Shown piece by piece: positions 33,001-42,910 of a DNA stretch of 64,000 nucleotides. The DNA lies in NCBI GenBank assembly GCA_027922465.2, contig BQMF02000054.1, forward strand, positions 124,001 to 188,000, written 5' to 3'. The DNA is from Turritopsis dohrnii (taxonomy: Eukaryota > Cnidaria > Hydrozoa > Anthoathecata > Oceaniidae). The position numbers were made by a program, and so were the translations under genes. The notes beneath the pieces are model-generated. The model made no database searches. It saw only the letters and a list, made by a program, of their open reading frames with translations, and was not told where the DNA came from. Numbering within the stretch: the stretch's first letter is position 1; the number at the start of each line of letters is the position of its first letter.

Positions 33001-35722
33001 AAAAACTGCTGAGATGAAAAGGTATCAACATGAAAAGGCAGCAGACATGATCATCAACAACTCCTACATGGACGATATAATTGATAGTGTAAAAACAATT
33101 GATGAAGCAGTACAGATATCGAAAGATGCAGATAGAATTCTGAAGCTAGGGGGATTTGCTGTCAAACATTGGACAATTTTAGATAGAAACAAATCCAGTT
33201 CACAGATAGCAAACAAAAACGATGTCAGAGGATATCACATGCTAAATGGAACTCCTGAGATCAAGTCCTCAGCGGATGTACAGAAGGTCCTTGGTATGCA
33301 CTGGTGTCAAGAAACAGACCAATTTGTGTTCACTGTTAAATTGAACTTCTCACCACGAAAAAGAAAAATCCACACAGGTCCAAGTCTCAGTTGCGATCAA
33401 ATACCAAGCCATCTGCCTAACATTATATCAAAGCGTATGATCTTATCTCAAGTAAATGGAATTTATGATCCTCTTGGTTTAGCCACTCCCTTCATACTGA
33501 AAGCCAAGGTGCTAATGAGGCAACTGTGGTCTGGTGAAATGAAATCAATGCAATGGGATGATGACATACCTGCCTCAGTAAAGACAGAATGGATAAACTT
33601 TTTTAGAGAATTATTTGAGATGGAAAAAATTGGTTTTGACAGATGCATCATGCCTCAAAATGCTAAAGGAAAGCCAACTTTGATCATGTTCAGCGATGCT
33701 TCTGAGCAGGCATTCGGCACCTGCGCCTATGCCAGATGGGAATTACCAAATGGGAAGTATGAGAGCAAGTTAATTGCTGCTAAAGGCAAAGTAGCACCAT
33801 TAAAAACAATTTCCATTGTAAGATTAGAACTGAATGCAGCTATTATGTCTACAAGATTGCGCAATTTCATCAGAGAGGAAATGAGACTACAGTTTGAAAA
33901 GGAGGTTTTTATTGTTGATTCATCCATAGTAAGAGCAATGATTCAGAAAGAATCTTACGGATTCAACACGTTTGCTGCTGTGAGAATAGGAGAGATCCAA
34001 TCTGCTACAACGCCTGAAGATTGGAAATGGATTGAAAGCAAAGAAAACATTGCTGATTGGACGACCAGAGTGAAACACCCTCTTGAGCTTGATAATAGCA
34101 GCTGTTGGCAAAAAGGACCAGAATTCTTGCAATGTCCGGAAACAGAATGGCCTGTTAAAACTCAATGCAATGTAAATGTATTACCAGAAGAAGCCAAATC
34201 AATAAACCTTGTAAAACTAGACGAGGACGACACTCTTACTAAAAGAATTAAAATTGAGCGCTTTTCATCATACAACAAGCTCATCCGTGTTACAGCTCGA
34301 GTTCTTGCTTTATATGATACATCGGAATGTCCTTCGCTGAAGAATGCTGTAAAAACGCCAACTGTAGCACTATTAAAGATGGCTGAGAACTTGTGGATAA
34401 AAGAGGTGCAGTTGCCACTCAAGGAACAGATAGACAAAGGAGATTTCAGAAGACTCAACCCGTATCAAAGGAAAGATGGTATAATCGTTGTAAGTGGACG
34501 AGCAGAGCAATGGATGGAAATAAGTTATGACAATCAGGAATTACCACTCTTACCAGGATCGCATCGTTTCTCTTGGCTTTACGTTGATCACATACACAAG
34601 ATATCTCATCTTGGAAATTCAGCTACCATTTCAAAAGTTAGACTCAACTTTTGGATAACAGGAGTTTCAAGACTAGCCAAATCTATCAAAAACAAGTGCG
34701 TTACCTGTAAAAGACTCGACAAAAGATTCGTCGAACAGAAAATGTCAGGACTACCCGCAGAGAGGTTGAAACCAACATTGCCATGGATGTACACTGGTAT
34801 TGACCTCTTTGGTCCATACACAGTTAAAGGAGAAGTCAACAAACGAAGTCGAGGAAAGATGTATGGTGTCATTTTCACTTGCATTGAAAGTCGGGCAGTA
34901 TATGTTGACACTGCAACTGACTACAGTACGCAAGGATTTTTGATGGCATTCAGAAGATTTGTGTCAATCTACGGATATCCAAGCAAAGTCTATTCCGATC
35001 AAGGACCTCAGTTAGTAGGAGCAAGCAAAGAAGTTAAGGGTAACTGGGATAAAGAAAAGCTCAGGGAGTTTGGTGCAGATTGTGGGTTGGAGTGGCAATT
35101 TAGTACACCCGATGGACCATGGAGGAACGGATGTGCAGAGTCTCTTATAAAATCTGTGAAGAAAGCGATTACTTGTGCCATTGGAGAGCAAATATTGTCA
35201 CATTCTGAACTTCAAACAGTAATGTTTGAGGCAGCAAACTTAGTTAACGAACGTCCGATTGGTCGCCATCCAACTTGTCCCGAAGATGGCAGTTACCTTA
35301 GTCCAAATCACTTACTACTTGGAAGAGCCACCTCAAGAGTTCCTGCCGGACCATTTAAGGAGCCAGGCAATCTGAAACATCGTTTTGAACTCGTTCAGCA
35401 AATAGTGAATACTTTTTGGCGACGCTGGACTCGAGATTATTTCCCCAGTTTATTAATTGAGCCAAAGTGGCACACTCAAAACAGGAATGTCAAAGTTGGT
35501 GATGTGGTATTGGTGCAGGATTCCAACCAGATTCGGGGGAATTGGCGTATGGCAAAGGTATCGGAAGTTTTTCCAGGAAAGGATAAACTTGTACGTCGAG
35601 TAGCTATACAGTACAAGAATTTACCAGGCGATAGGGATTATTCAGGTGATCGTTACAAGACAGTCGAACGACCTGTTCAAAGACTAATCGTAATTGTACC
35701 GAATGATACAAAGGAAAATTAG
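30098..35722 (+). CDS. BEL/Pao Gag-Pol polyprotein, 1874 aa
   Basis: A single frame with no stop. A coiled-coil N-terminus (residues 20-230) is followed by a DUF1759-like Gag region (MKMPTFKGNIRDYPRFKSDF, near 250) and cysteine-rich zinc knuckles (ACWTCLRVGHRSVDCFHREK, near 500). The aspartic protease has VLWDGGATISLIT near 570, with DGG in place of the usual DSG. RT reads AITADIKKMYHAV and the catalytic YMDD near 989. RNase H has MFSDASEQAFG, IVRLELNAAIM and ENIADWTTR. The integrase has an HHCC-type zinc region ending CVTCKR, then D (YTGIDLFGP, near 1567), D (VYSDQGPQL) and E (WRNGCAESL, near 1678). The length matches complete BEL/Pao polyproteins. The start could also be the Met at 30116. 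The DGGA protease site is the one odd residue. Confidence 0.93.
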   Translation: MQHSQQMETAIQGRARSARAFTRKSKEVKSAITAGDEMELISWRFEECKELWHTVQEKHDDYIDQVDQTNEELMKAEESWLEEHQQNFMTLERLKIQYQKDKQESSNKRDQDLKRQADEQNQAREMEKNTANILKADRLREVRAAAFQSHSENLISLIDIESEKENPCVEIVKEAYEELKEQFDQCKASQNDYLMLISAERVQQEIEWLEILRKRCLSLSQRAGLFFQQYDKQPVISPSLRSHNESGIKLENMKMPTFKGNIRDYPRFKSDFNKQVAPQTRNSEATAYALKSCLSEGPYEVVRNVDDDIDEMWKRLDDKYGRTEKLTETIMYDIRKFKRIKEGEEKIFIEFVDTIERGYRDLQRMHVEHEMSNTTVLSILEEKLPKNIRRDWSRKVNNEDNKVDEASRFPTFLKFLLEQKRIIEYESAEIRIGSLDITAPVHHMNAKKEEETASETTKSSKCLVHASANHTTPNCRVYLEKSPRERIELIKSKRACWTCLRVGHRSVDCFHREKCSADEACEKYHHESLHQAHVEGITFHTGDTISNSCLLQLMKIKSGTNPSTSLNVLWDGGATISLITFTKAKVLGLIGKPVKLGVIKIGGEKQEIRSSSYHLPLTDKSGKVVYFQVYGIDKISTEVSRKDLINIKHLFTGLEHEELERPVGEIDILIGFEYAGFHPIREQSYGHLLLLSNRFGRCIGGSHRLLEENTKKIVQHVQILHVDKISLNDFFELEALGVQCTPKCGSCRCGKCPIGGKQYTLKEERELHMIEEGLTHVIDHWEARYPWIKNPYDLPDNKIAALAMLKFTERRLSMNPSHLETYNSQIQDMIERGVARKLSNMELQGYKGPVFYLSHHEVLKPDSMSTPCRIVFNSSANFKGHVLNEYWAKGPDLLNNLLGILIRFRENKVAITADIKKMYHAVKIEEIDQHTHRFLWRETPEKDPDTFVITSVSFGDRPAGNIATVALRKTAEMKRYQHEKAADMIINNSYMDDIIDSVKTIDEAVQISKDADRILKLGGFAVKHWTILDRNKSSSQIANKNDVRGYHMLNGTPEIKSSADVQKVLGMHWCQETDQFVFTVKLNFSPRKRKIHTGPSLSCDQIPSHLPNIISKRMILSQVNGIYDPLGLATPFILKAKVLMRQLWSGEMKSMQWDDDIPASVKTEWINFFRELFEMEKIGFDRCIMPQNAKGKPTLIMFSDASEQAFGTCAYARWELPNGKYESKLIAAKGKVAPLKTISIVRLELNAAIMSTRLRNFIREEMRLQFEKEVFIVDSSIVRAMIQKESYGFNTFAAVRIGEIQSATTPEDWKWIESKENIADWTTRVKHPLELDNSSCWQKGPEFLQCPETEWPVKTQCNVNVLPEEAKSINLVKLDEDDTLTKRIKIERFSSYNKLIRVTARVLALYDTSECPSLKNAVKTPTVALLKMAENLWIKEVQLPLKEQIDKGDFRRLNPYQRKDGIIVVSGRAEQWMEISYDNQELPLLPGSHRFSWLYVDHIHKISHLGNSATISKVRLNFWITGVSRLAKSIKNKCVTCKRLDKRFVEQKMSGLPAERLKPTLPWMYTGIDLFGPYTVKGEVNKRSRGKMYGVIFTCIESRAVYVDTATDYSTQGFLMAFRRFVSIYGYPSKVYSDQGPQLVGASKEVKGNWDKEKLREFGADCGLEWQFSTPDGPWRNGCAESLIKSVKKAITCAIGEQILSHSELQTVMFEAANLVNERPIGRHPTCPEDGSYLSPNHLLLGRATSRVPAGPFKEPGNLKHRFELVQQIVNTFWRRWTRDYFPSLLIEPKWHTQNRNVKVGDVVLVQDSNQIRGNWRMAKVSEVFPGKDKLVRRVAIQYKNLPGDRDYSGDRYKTVERPVQRLIVIVPNDTKEN

Positions 35723-35748
35723 ACCGACATACTTACCCCGCGGCGGAG

Positions 35749-35997
35749 TGTTTCATTGAAATGACAATTTACCTTTAGATAAGTATATTAGATAAAGAAA
35801 AAAAAAAAAATGATGAACAATTATCACTTGGTTACGGACGCTACACCTAACGATGTGAGTTATAATAGGGACACTTTGGACACTGTATTATTCTTGAGTT
35901 CGTTTAAGTTGATTTATGTTGTGTTTGTATACTTCTTTAGTATCGAAACATATAGTTGATGTTTACGAGACGTTTCGTGTTTTAACCAAGTGAAACA
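35749..35997 (+). repeat. BEL1 3' LTR (249 bp)
   Basis: Matches 29799-30046. It is preceded by a purine-rich tract (gcggcggag) that may be the polypurine primer. Confidence 0.92.
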
Positions 35998-36300
35998 AAA
36001 GGAAGGAGCATGCATCAATCGTCACGAACTGGATACGAACAAAGATATCCTTCGCTCTTTTAAAATCAAGTCTGGTGTGTCTCCGAGGTTCCAGATCACC
36101 TTGGAATCAAAACAATGTAAACATGACAGAAGACATCAGCATCGTTTCAAAAACGTCACACGTGTAAAATCCGAGTGTCAATTGCTGCAATGAAGATATG
36201 TAATTGTGATTGGGAAGAATTTATTTGTAAAATGATGCAACGCAGTGAACGGTGGTCTGCGAAATATATAAAATATCATCTTTGTGATAAAAAAATAAAA
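35998..36300 (+). pseudogene. RLE-type retroelement copy B, 3' end
   Basis: It continues copy B after the BEL1 insertion and matches the inverse complement of about 236-510 (copy A). The conserved block DILRSFKIKSGVSPRFQ is one frame of the same DNA; the SFALLKSS-type frame is the other. It ends in A-rich sequence near 36285-36307, as expected for a retrotransposon tail. Confidence 0.7.
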
Positions 36301-36307
36301 AAAAAAT

Positions 36308-36626
36308 AATGTAAATTAGATTTTATGAATAAAATCGACGTACGATCTAATACTGTCCCGCCCTTACCCAGACCCTTAGTAATACTTAATTGTTATTATA
36401 GGACACGGACGTGGAAATTACCATAGTTATCGTGGTGGATATCGCGGCAGATGAAGTGAATCTGTAATATGAAAGTTACAGAATAAAGAATACTGTTGAC
36501 TGAGATTTGCGTTTTGTTTTATTGTGTAACATGACCCTTGGTCCTCTCTTTGGCAAACGCGGTAAGGTTGGGAGAATCCAGTATTAGATCGTACTTCGAT
36601 TTTATTCATAAAATCTAATTTACATT
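36308..36626 (+). mobile_element. 319-bp DIRS remnant with both terminal repeats
   Basis: The ends aatgtaaattagattttatg and cataaaatctaatttacatt are inverted copies about 47 bp long and share gatctaatact and ggttgggagaatcc with the large DIRS. In between, a frame reads GHGRGNYHSYRGGYRGR then stop, an RG-rich Gag C-terminus. Internal deletion has removed RT and recombinase. It sits directly on the A-rich end of retroelement copy B. Confidence 0.75.
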
Positions 36627-36829
36627 GCGGCTTTACGTAAATAGTAATTTTAACTACTCACTTATAACATCATAATTTAAGGTTGCATAAATCAAATCTA
36701 AAATCTTGAAATTGAGTTATCTTGAAAACAACAAAGAATTACAGAAAACCGTAAAAAGACTTGTTAATCAACTTAATTTAATTTCCTCGCATCCTTTAAC
36801 CATTTTGTTTTGAGAAAAATAAGACATTT
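36627..36829. other. AT-rich flank upstream of the CACTA-like gene
   Basis: No gene. The first bases (gcggctttacgtaaatag) mirror the flank after the large DIRS. Confidence 0.3.
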
Positions 36830-38461
36830 ACCATTCATATCATTAACCAAGAATCTGATTCATCTGAAGTTGAACCAGAAGTAGTCACTGATGAATTTGA
36901 TTCCATTGGGTTCACAGACAGATACGTCCCTTGATGAAGAAGCACCATATCTTCAAACCCAAATTTCTTGGAGGGCCATTAAACATAAACTTACAAGAGA
37001 ATCCATAAATGATTTGCTTGTGATTTTAAGAAACAATGGTTTAGAATTGCCTAAAGACAGCAGAACTTTGTTAAAAACTCCAAGGACTGTAGATATTTAT
37101 TTTGATGACCATAATGCAAGCTATGTTTATCTTGGAATTGCTAGTTCTCCTCAAAACATAAAAACCCACACTTCTTCGACCATTGAATTAATTGTCAACA
37201 TCGATGGTTTAACACTTTGTAAATCAACAAAAAGTCAACTTTGGCCCATTCTTGGTTCAGTTTTTAAATCGAATTTCGTATTTCCAATTGCTCTTTATCA
37301 TGGTTGTAGTAAACCAAAATCAGTTCATGAGTTTCTTCAAGATTTCATCAAGGAAATCCAAATTTTAACAAATGATGGTCTAGAAATGTTTAATGTCAAG
37401 TATAATTGCAAGCTAAAAGCCATTGTCTGTGATGCTCCAGCTCGTTCATACCTGAAATGTGTAGTTGGGCATAACAGTTTTCATGCTTGTGAAAGATGTG
37501 CGTAAAGAAAACAGAACCATTTTTAATAATCGTGAGAATGCAGCACCAAGATTGAAGGATAGTTTTAATAATTTTCAGTATAAAGATACCCATCAAAAAG
37601 ACTTGTCTCCACTTACCACCTTGAACATTGACTGTATACATGACTTTTCCATTGATTACATGCACTCTGCATTACTTGGTGTTGTCAAAGAATGCTGGTG
37701 TTTTTGACAACAGGTCCTAAAGTTTGTCGACTCTCAAACCAACAGAAGTCATTGATCTCCGATAGACTACTGTAACTAAAATTAGCATCAAATTTTGATC
37801 GTCAACCACGCTCACTAGATGATCTTAGTTATTGTAAGGCAACAGAATTTCGCTCTTTCCTTTTGTATTGCGGTCTGGTAGCATTAAAAGGGATTGACAA
37901 CTCAGATGTCTATGATACCTTTCTCGCCCTGCATGTAGCTATGACAATTTTGTTGTGTGATGATTTGTGTGCCAGTTATGACATGGTCTTGTATGCCAAG
38001 GAACTGCTGAAATGGTTTTTAGTCACCTCTTCTTCTGTTTATGGTACTTCCTTTGGTGTTTACAATGTTCATGTTATTACCCATTTAGCAGACGATGTTT
38101 TGTATCACTCATGTTCTTTGAATGATATTTTTTCCTTTAAGTTCGAGAACTATATGCAAAGCTTGAAACAAATGATTAGAAATAGCAATAGCCCAATTTC
38201 TCAGATCACCAAGCCTCTTCAAGAAAGAAAGGGTATCAAGTTTCAGAAAAAGCAATTCAATAAATTTTCAAATAACAAGAAAGATAGCTTTTTCTTGATT
38301 CATGATGGTAACATATGTGAAATAATTAAAGTTCTAGAACAAAATCAATTTCAGTGTCATGCAATCAAGCCAAAACATTTGCAATCATTTTACGAGGATC
38401 CTGTAGATTCGAGAAGACTTGGCATACACTTTCGTCCGAATGGAACAGTCAAGAGATCAGT
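36830..38461 (+). pseudogene. CACTA (EnSpm)-like animal transposase, main part
   Basis: Pieces in order are ESDSSEVEPEVV; then after a shift SWRAIKHKLTRESINDLLVI and FPIALYHGCSKPKSVHEFLQ; then LKAIVCDAPARSYLKCVVGH and HACERC. After another break come FSIDYMHSALLGVVKECW and, from 37863, LRLYCGLVAL-like, YNVHVITHLADDV and FSFKFENYMQSLKQMIRNSN. These are the conserved blocks of the Tnp2-related transposases found in animal CACTA elements. Several stops occur between 37505 and 37860. At 38461 the frame is cut by BEL2 and resumes at 48657. Confidence 0.7.
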
Positions 38462-38654
38462 TGACAAAAATTTATACATAGAAGGGTGAGGGAGGAGAGC
38501 AGAAAATATAATATAGAACCTCGTGAATAAGAAAAGATGGCGGACGTACTGTAAATGTATTGTAACTTCACGTGTTTGTTTAATTTGTTTGAAGATATTA
38601 CTTAAACGTAATAAGTGAGTTTTATTTGTGGTAACAGCGTTACCGTTTCCCACA
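38462..38654 (+). repeat. BEL2 5' LTR (193 bp)
   Basis: Starts TGACAAAAATTTATAC, ends GTTTCCCACA. Direct copy of 48460-48652. The following tggagccctcgg may be the primer-binding site. Confidence 0.9.
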
Positions 38655-39088
38655 AAGTGGAGCCCTCGGAGAGATTGACATTGTAATTTCGGAGATTTGC
38701 TTTGCAACAGCAGTGTTTACCTCATCGTACATTGGACATTCGTATATTGGTTTTACACCTCGAGACTAGCTGTATCTTAATTTACAAGGATAGTTACATA
38801 CGATACGAGCGACATTAGACAGAGATTTGCATTTAATATTGTAACATTGTGATTTATTTGGAGTGTTGAATCACAGCATACACGCATTATACTTGGAGAG
38901 ATTTGTGACATTTTACTTTTGACTGTTTTGGACAGCAGTTTGGAGAGAATTAGGATTTGGCTATTGAACATCAATTACGCTTGTTCAACGCAGATTTTCA
39001 AACGGTTTTCGTGAGAACTTTGTTTACGTTTTTAACTCACAAGCAATTTTCACAGCGAAATACTTCAGCGAACATATTTCATTCCTAT
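38655..39088 (+). other. BEL2 leader, first part
   Basis: Untranslated leader of BEL2 between the 5' LTR and the nested ISL2EU element. No frame of interest. Confidence 0.6.
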
Positions 39089-39193
39089 TAGCCACATTCC
39101 GAAAAAGAGTCTGGGAACTAATGAGGGGACAAATTTTTCAATATCCGCCATTTCGGAAATTTTCATAATCAAAACAAACATAAAAGTGAAAGT

Positions 39194-40747
39194 ATGGGTA
39201 AAAAATATTGCAGTTCCAGTTTATGTTTCAACACATACAGGAAAAAGGATTCTCATGGTAAACCAATCAAGTTTCACAGGCTGCCAAAAGATGTTACGTT
39301 GCAAAAGGAGTACGAGAGAATTTTTAAAACAACTGGCTTTAATTGGAAATATGGCCACGTATGTGCTGAACATTGGAGTTCAGGTCAGAGAAAAAATCCT
39401 AATGATCTGCCTGATGTACCAATTCCTGAATCACAATACAAATTGTTGAAAAGGAAATATGAAAGAGCAAAGAAACGAATGAACTCTTCATCTGGTTCCA
39501 AGAAAAATCGTGCATCTTTCATACGAATAAAGAAAAAACTCTATGCTGCAAACTCTCTTTTAAAATGTCAACAAAGTGAAATTAAACAAAAATCTATAAG
39601 ATCTCTTCGTAAAAAGCCAGCTGTTACAAATGAAAAAGCTGATAAAAATACAAAAACAAAAGATTTTATTAAACTAGAAGGTTCAGAAAGTCGTGATGAA
39701 CTAAAAATAAAAGTTGATGAAGCAAATGCAGAAATCAATAAACTAAAGGAACAATTGAAGTTGGAGAAATCAAAATCCTTCACTTGGGAAGTAAGTTACC
39801 TGAAGGCCATTGGTCAATTAGCCGATATGGAAAGCCACAATTTGACCTATGATAATCTGAAGAAAAATAAAAAAACTTTCCATTATTTATGTGGTTTATC
39901 ACTTGATCAATTTGATGTGATCACAGAATGCCTTGAACCGTACAATCACCTTTTGGCTGACTGTACAGATAAACAAGTTTCAACAAACTTATTTGACTTG
40001 AAAACTCAACTTCTAATCGTTTTGACAATTTGTAGACATGCCTTAGACTTAAGATTCATGTCTTATATCGTGAAGTGTTCTGAAACTTCAGTGCAAAGAA
40101 TGTTTAATAGTTGGGTTATATTATCTTCAACTGTTTTCAACCGCATAGAACTCTGCCCAGGTCATGGTTTTTTGCTGCAAAAAATGCCAGAAATATTTGT
40201 CACAACTGGTCACGGATTAACCGATTTGATAATTGATGCAACTGAATTCAAGTTCCAGTGTGCTACCAATTATGAAGTCAATTCTTTAATGTTTTCAAAT
40301 TATAAAAACACCCAGACTGGCAAAGCTCTAATTGGTATTGCACCACATGGTATGGGTATTCTATTTAGTGATGTGTACCCTGGCTCTATATCTGACTCTG
40401 ATATAACTGAAAAAACAGGTATCCTAAGATATGTTGAAGAAGAACACGAACTTATGAGCGATCGTGGATTTGCTGTCCAAGACCTTTGTGCGATCAAAGG
40501 CATATATTTGAATCGACCAAAGCAAAAGGAGAACAATCAATTTTCAGAACAAGAGATCCACAGAAATTTTGATATAGCTGCCACAAGGATTCATGTAGAA
40601 CGTTTCATTGGACGAGTTAGAGATTGGAGTATTTTAAACAAAGTTTGGCCACTAAATCAAATGGATGTATTGAGTTCTGTCTGGCAAATGTTATGTCATA
40701 TAGTAAACCTAACATTACCACCTGTTGGGCCAAAAGAAAATAAATAA
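39194..40747 (+). CDS. ISL2EU transposase, THAP domain plus DDE, 517 aa
   Basis: The N-terminal THAP zinc finger (C6-x4-C11 ... HVCAEHW, residues 1-90) binds the transposon ends. A Lys/Glu-rich coiled coil follows at 150-210. The DDE catalytic core has LIIDATEFKFQ (D near 345), LMSDRGFAVQD (D near 421) and THIHVERF-type (here TRIHVERFIGRVRDW, E near 467). This matches the DDE_4-type nuclease. The start ATG at 39194 puts the THAP motif at the extreme N-terminus, as usual. The frame is intact and convergent with the YqaJ gene; the two stops are about 185 bp apart. Confidence 0.9.
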   Translation: MGKKYCSSSLCFNTYRKKDSHGKPIKFHRLPKDVTLQKEYERIFKTTGFNWKYGHVCAEHWSSGQRKNPNDLPDVPIPESQYKLLKRKYERAKKRMNSSSGSKKNRASFIRIKKKLYAANSLLKCQQSEIKQKSIRSLRKKPAVTNEKADKNTKTKDFIKLEGSESRDELKIKVDEANAEINKLKEQLKLEKSKSFTWEVSYLKAIGQLADMESHNLTYDNLKKNKKTFHYLCGLSLDQFDVITECLEPYNHLLADCTDKQVSTNLFDLKTQLLIVLTICRHALDLRFMSYIVKCSETSVQRMFNSWVILSSTVFNRIELCPGHGFLLQKMPEIFVTTGHGLTDLIIDATEFKFQCATNYEVNSLMFSNYKNTQTGKALIGIAPHGMGILFSDVYPGSISDSDITEKTGILRYVEEEHELMSDRGFAVQDLCAIKGIYLNRPKQKENNQFSEQEIHRNFDIAATRIHVERFIGRVRDWSILNKVWPLNQMDVLSSVWQMLCHIVNLTLPPVGPKENK

Positions 40748-40930
40748 AAATGTCCTATTTTTATATTTTAGTCAAAGAGAGTGAGAATAAATGGGGTATT
40801 AAAATTTTTAAAGCAGTTTGCAATAAATATACTATCTTGACCCAATTTACTCTCACTTCATACTAGTATATTATTATATATCTTTTTGAAAATGTTACGT
40901 ATCATAATTTTAAAAAGTAAACCATAAGAT

Positions 40931-42910
40931 CTATAAGTGTTGAAAGTCTATTTTATCGTAAAAGGTTACTTTGGCAAGTTGTTTTGTCTCATGTCTGACA
41001 AGAGTTTTCAGTGGCTTTAATCGGTCAAAATCTAATGTACAGGCTGTTAATTTTTTACCAAGGTTACGATAAACAACTGTTTCACAGTATGGCCAGCTTT
41101 CTATGACGGTTTTCGTTAAAATAGCATTACAAACGTCCATCATAATATTAATGAGAGTGTTGTTCCTTTGAATTAGAAAAAAATTTCCTTTTTGTGATTC
41201 AGGATGGTATGAAACCAATATGCAACTATGGGCATCTGTACACGCCATTTGTAATTGACATTGGACATAATAATGTGGAGAGGAATTTAGGTTTTCGAGT
41301 GGTCCCTTAGAATCTTTAGCTCTTGTTTTGATTTCGATTAGGATACCGTCTGGGCCAAGGGCATCAGGACTTGCACCATATTTAGTATTACAAGGATGGT
41401 AAAAAAAGCCACATGGTTGTGTTGAACATTTTGATTCTCTCTCAAAAAATTGGATTCCGTCTTTTTCAAACATTATCCCACGCTTTATATTTTCAATCCC
41501 AGATATGTCCTTTTCTCGTTTTCCAGTTATAACCGTGTCCCATGTGTCTTTATATTTTTGTATTCCGTGTAATCCAATTAAGGAACCAAGTCTAGATCCA
41601 GTTATTCGTTTGCTTCTTGTGTTATGCCATTCCTCACTATTTTGTAAGACATCTACATAGTTGGTGCCAGTAGGAGTGGGTGCTTCTTGGAAACTTAGAT
41701 CTAGTTGAACAATTTTGATTTCATTAGAACAGTTACTAAGTTGAATATTGATTCCATCTTCAGCTTGTTTATAATTTCTGCATGAAGTATCATATATATT
41801 ATGACTTTTTATTATGACAATTGGTAGTTCTGCTTGTAAAACTATATCATCTGTTGTAAGGTGTTTAATATTGGAAGAATCGCTTTCTCTAGTTACATCT
41901 ACAACTTCGTTATTTATGTATCTTTGTATTGTCTGCCTTTTGTTGTCATCGATGTTCAACAGGTTTGCCTCAAAATCACTTTTCTCAATGTATTGATGAT
42001 CACCAAGCTGGTTCAATTTGAAAAGATGTGTCAAGTGTTGCCCAACTGATGATGTTTTCCCCACTTTAGATTTTGATAAAACTGAATACACATGCTCTGT
42101 AACTGGTACCAAAGTATCAAGCTTTTTATTCAATTTAGTAACGATAGAGCTTACATTTCTTTTGAAGTAAGACCTATCAGGATCTGCAGCAGAAACTTCT
42201 AAATTAGTTTTGTCCCTTCTCTTAGCTGACTTTAAGGGAATTTCTTTTAAAGGAGCCATGGGAATAGAGCCTTTATTAGTTCGTTTATGCCACTTTTGAA
42301 GTTGTTGCGTGCATGTTAACTGCAACATTTTTTCCCCTGTTTCATGGAAATGTTTAAGGAAAAGTAGAATAGCAAGTACATGGCAACACAGTCCACTAGG
42401 TCCAACAGGACAATTACAATGTGCTTTGATAGGAAATCCTCCATGAAAAAGAATTACAGCAGGTCTAGCGATATGTCCATATGACTTCTTCACCATGGCT
42501 TTAACATACAAGTCATTTGACTGTTCATCGTACAGTGTTTTGATTGTAGAGATCTTCCTACTTTGAAGCATTCTGAAAGCTTTCTCTTGTTGCCCCTGAC
42601 TTCCCTCCTTTTTCTGTAAAGAGTATTTAATGAACGTGGACCTGGAGACGGTTGGTAACTTTTTATCATCAACACACCATCGAGCATTTGCAGAAGGTAT
42701 TGTAACAGGATCTAAACTGCACTGAAAAGAGAAGTTTCGTTTGGCTTTAGCTTGGAGCTTTTCCACAAGCTTAGGATAACGTTTGTACTTTTTGATTCGG
42801 TTGATCAGCTCTTCTTTTGTACCTGAAACAGCTAGGCCTATATTTCGAAGCCATTTCTCTGCTTCTTCTTTAGTAAAGCTGTTTATTTTTCTCACAGTAC
42901 TCACATCCAT
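40931..42910 (-). CDS. ISL2EU second protein: SAP, SWIM zinc finger and YqaJ nuclease, 659 aa
   Basis: The SAP-like DNA-binding helix pair lies at residues 8-45 (EEAEKWLRNIGLAVSGTKEE). A SWIM-type zinc finger CxCx7-CxH lies near 162-178 (AHCNCPVGPSGLCCHVLAIL). The C-terminal YqaJ exonuclease-like domain starts near 430: EEWHNTRSKRITGSRLGSLI, then GASPDALG and ILIEIKTRAK near 508-525 (the D...ExK nuclease core), and HYYVQCQLQMAC. The YqaJ family are lambda-exonuclease-like enzymes. In ISL2EU it accompanies the transposase; its exact role in transposition is not known to me. The frame is uninterrupted. Confidence 0.9.
   Translation of the reverse strand: MDVSTVRKINSFTKEEAEKWLRNIGLAVSGTKEELINRIKKYKRYPKLVEKLQAKAKRNFSFQCSLDPVTIPSANARWCVDDKKLPTVSRSTFIKYSLQKKEGSQGQQEKAFRMLQSRKISTIKTLYDEQSNDLYVKAMVKKSYGHIARPAVILFHGGFPIKAHCNCPVGPSGLCCHVLAILLFLKHFHETGEKMLQLTCTQQLQKWHKRTNKGSIPMAPLKEIPLKSAKRRDKTNLEVSAADPDRSYFKRNVSSIVTKLNKKLDTLVPVTEHVYSVLSKSKVGKTSSVGQHLTHLFKLNQLGDHQYIEKSDFEANLLNIDDNKRQTIQRYINNEVVDVTRESDSSNIKHLTTDDIVLQAELPIVIIKSHNIYDTSCRNYKQAEDGINIQLSNCSNEIKIVQLDLSFQEAPTPTGTNYVDVLQNSEEWHNTRSKRITGSRLGSLIGLHGIQKYKDTWDTVITGKREKDISGIENIKRGIMFEKDGIQFFERESKCSTQPCGFFYHPCNTKYGASPDALGPDGILIEIKTRAKDSKGPLENLNSSPHYYVQCQLQMACTDAHSCILVSYHPESQKGNFFLIQRNNTLINIMMDVCNAILTKTVIESWPYCETVVYRNLGKKLTACTLDFDRLKPLKTLVRHETKQLAKVTFYDKIDFQHL

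Larger units (their letters stand above)
29799..35997 (+). mobile_element. BEL/Pao LTR retrotransposon (BEL1), apparently intact
   Basis: The two LTRs are nearly identical. The target duplication AAAGG lies at 29794-29798 and 35998-36002. The LTRs start TGTTTCATTG and end GTGAAACA. One uninterrupted ORF encodes all Gag-Pol domains. The insertion splits retroelement copy B. The only LTR differences I see are one base and the length of an A run, which argues for a recent insertion. Confidence 0.92.
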
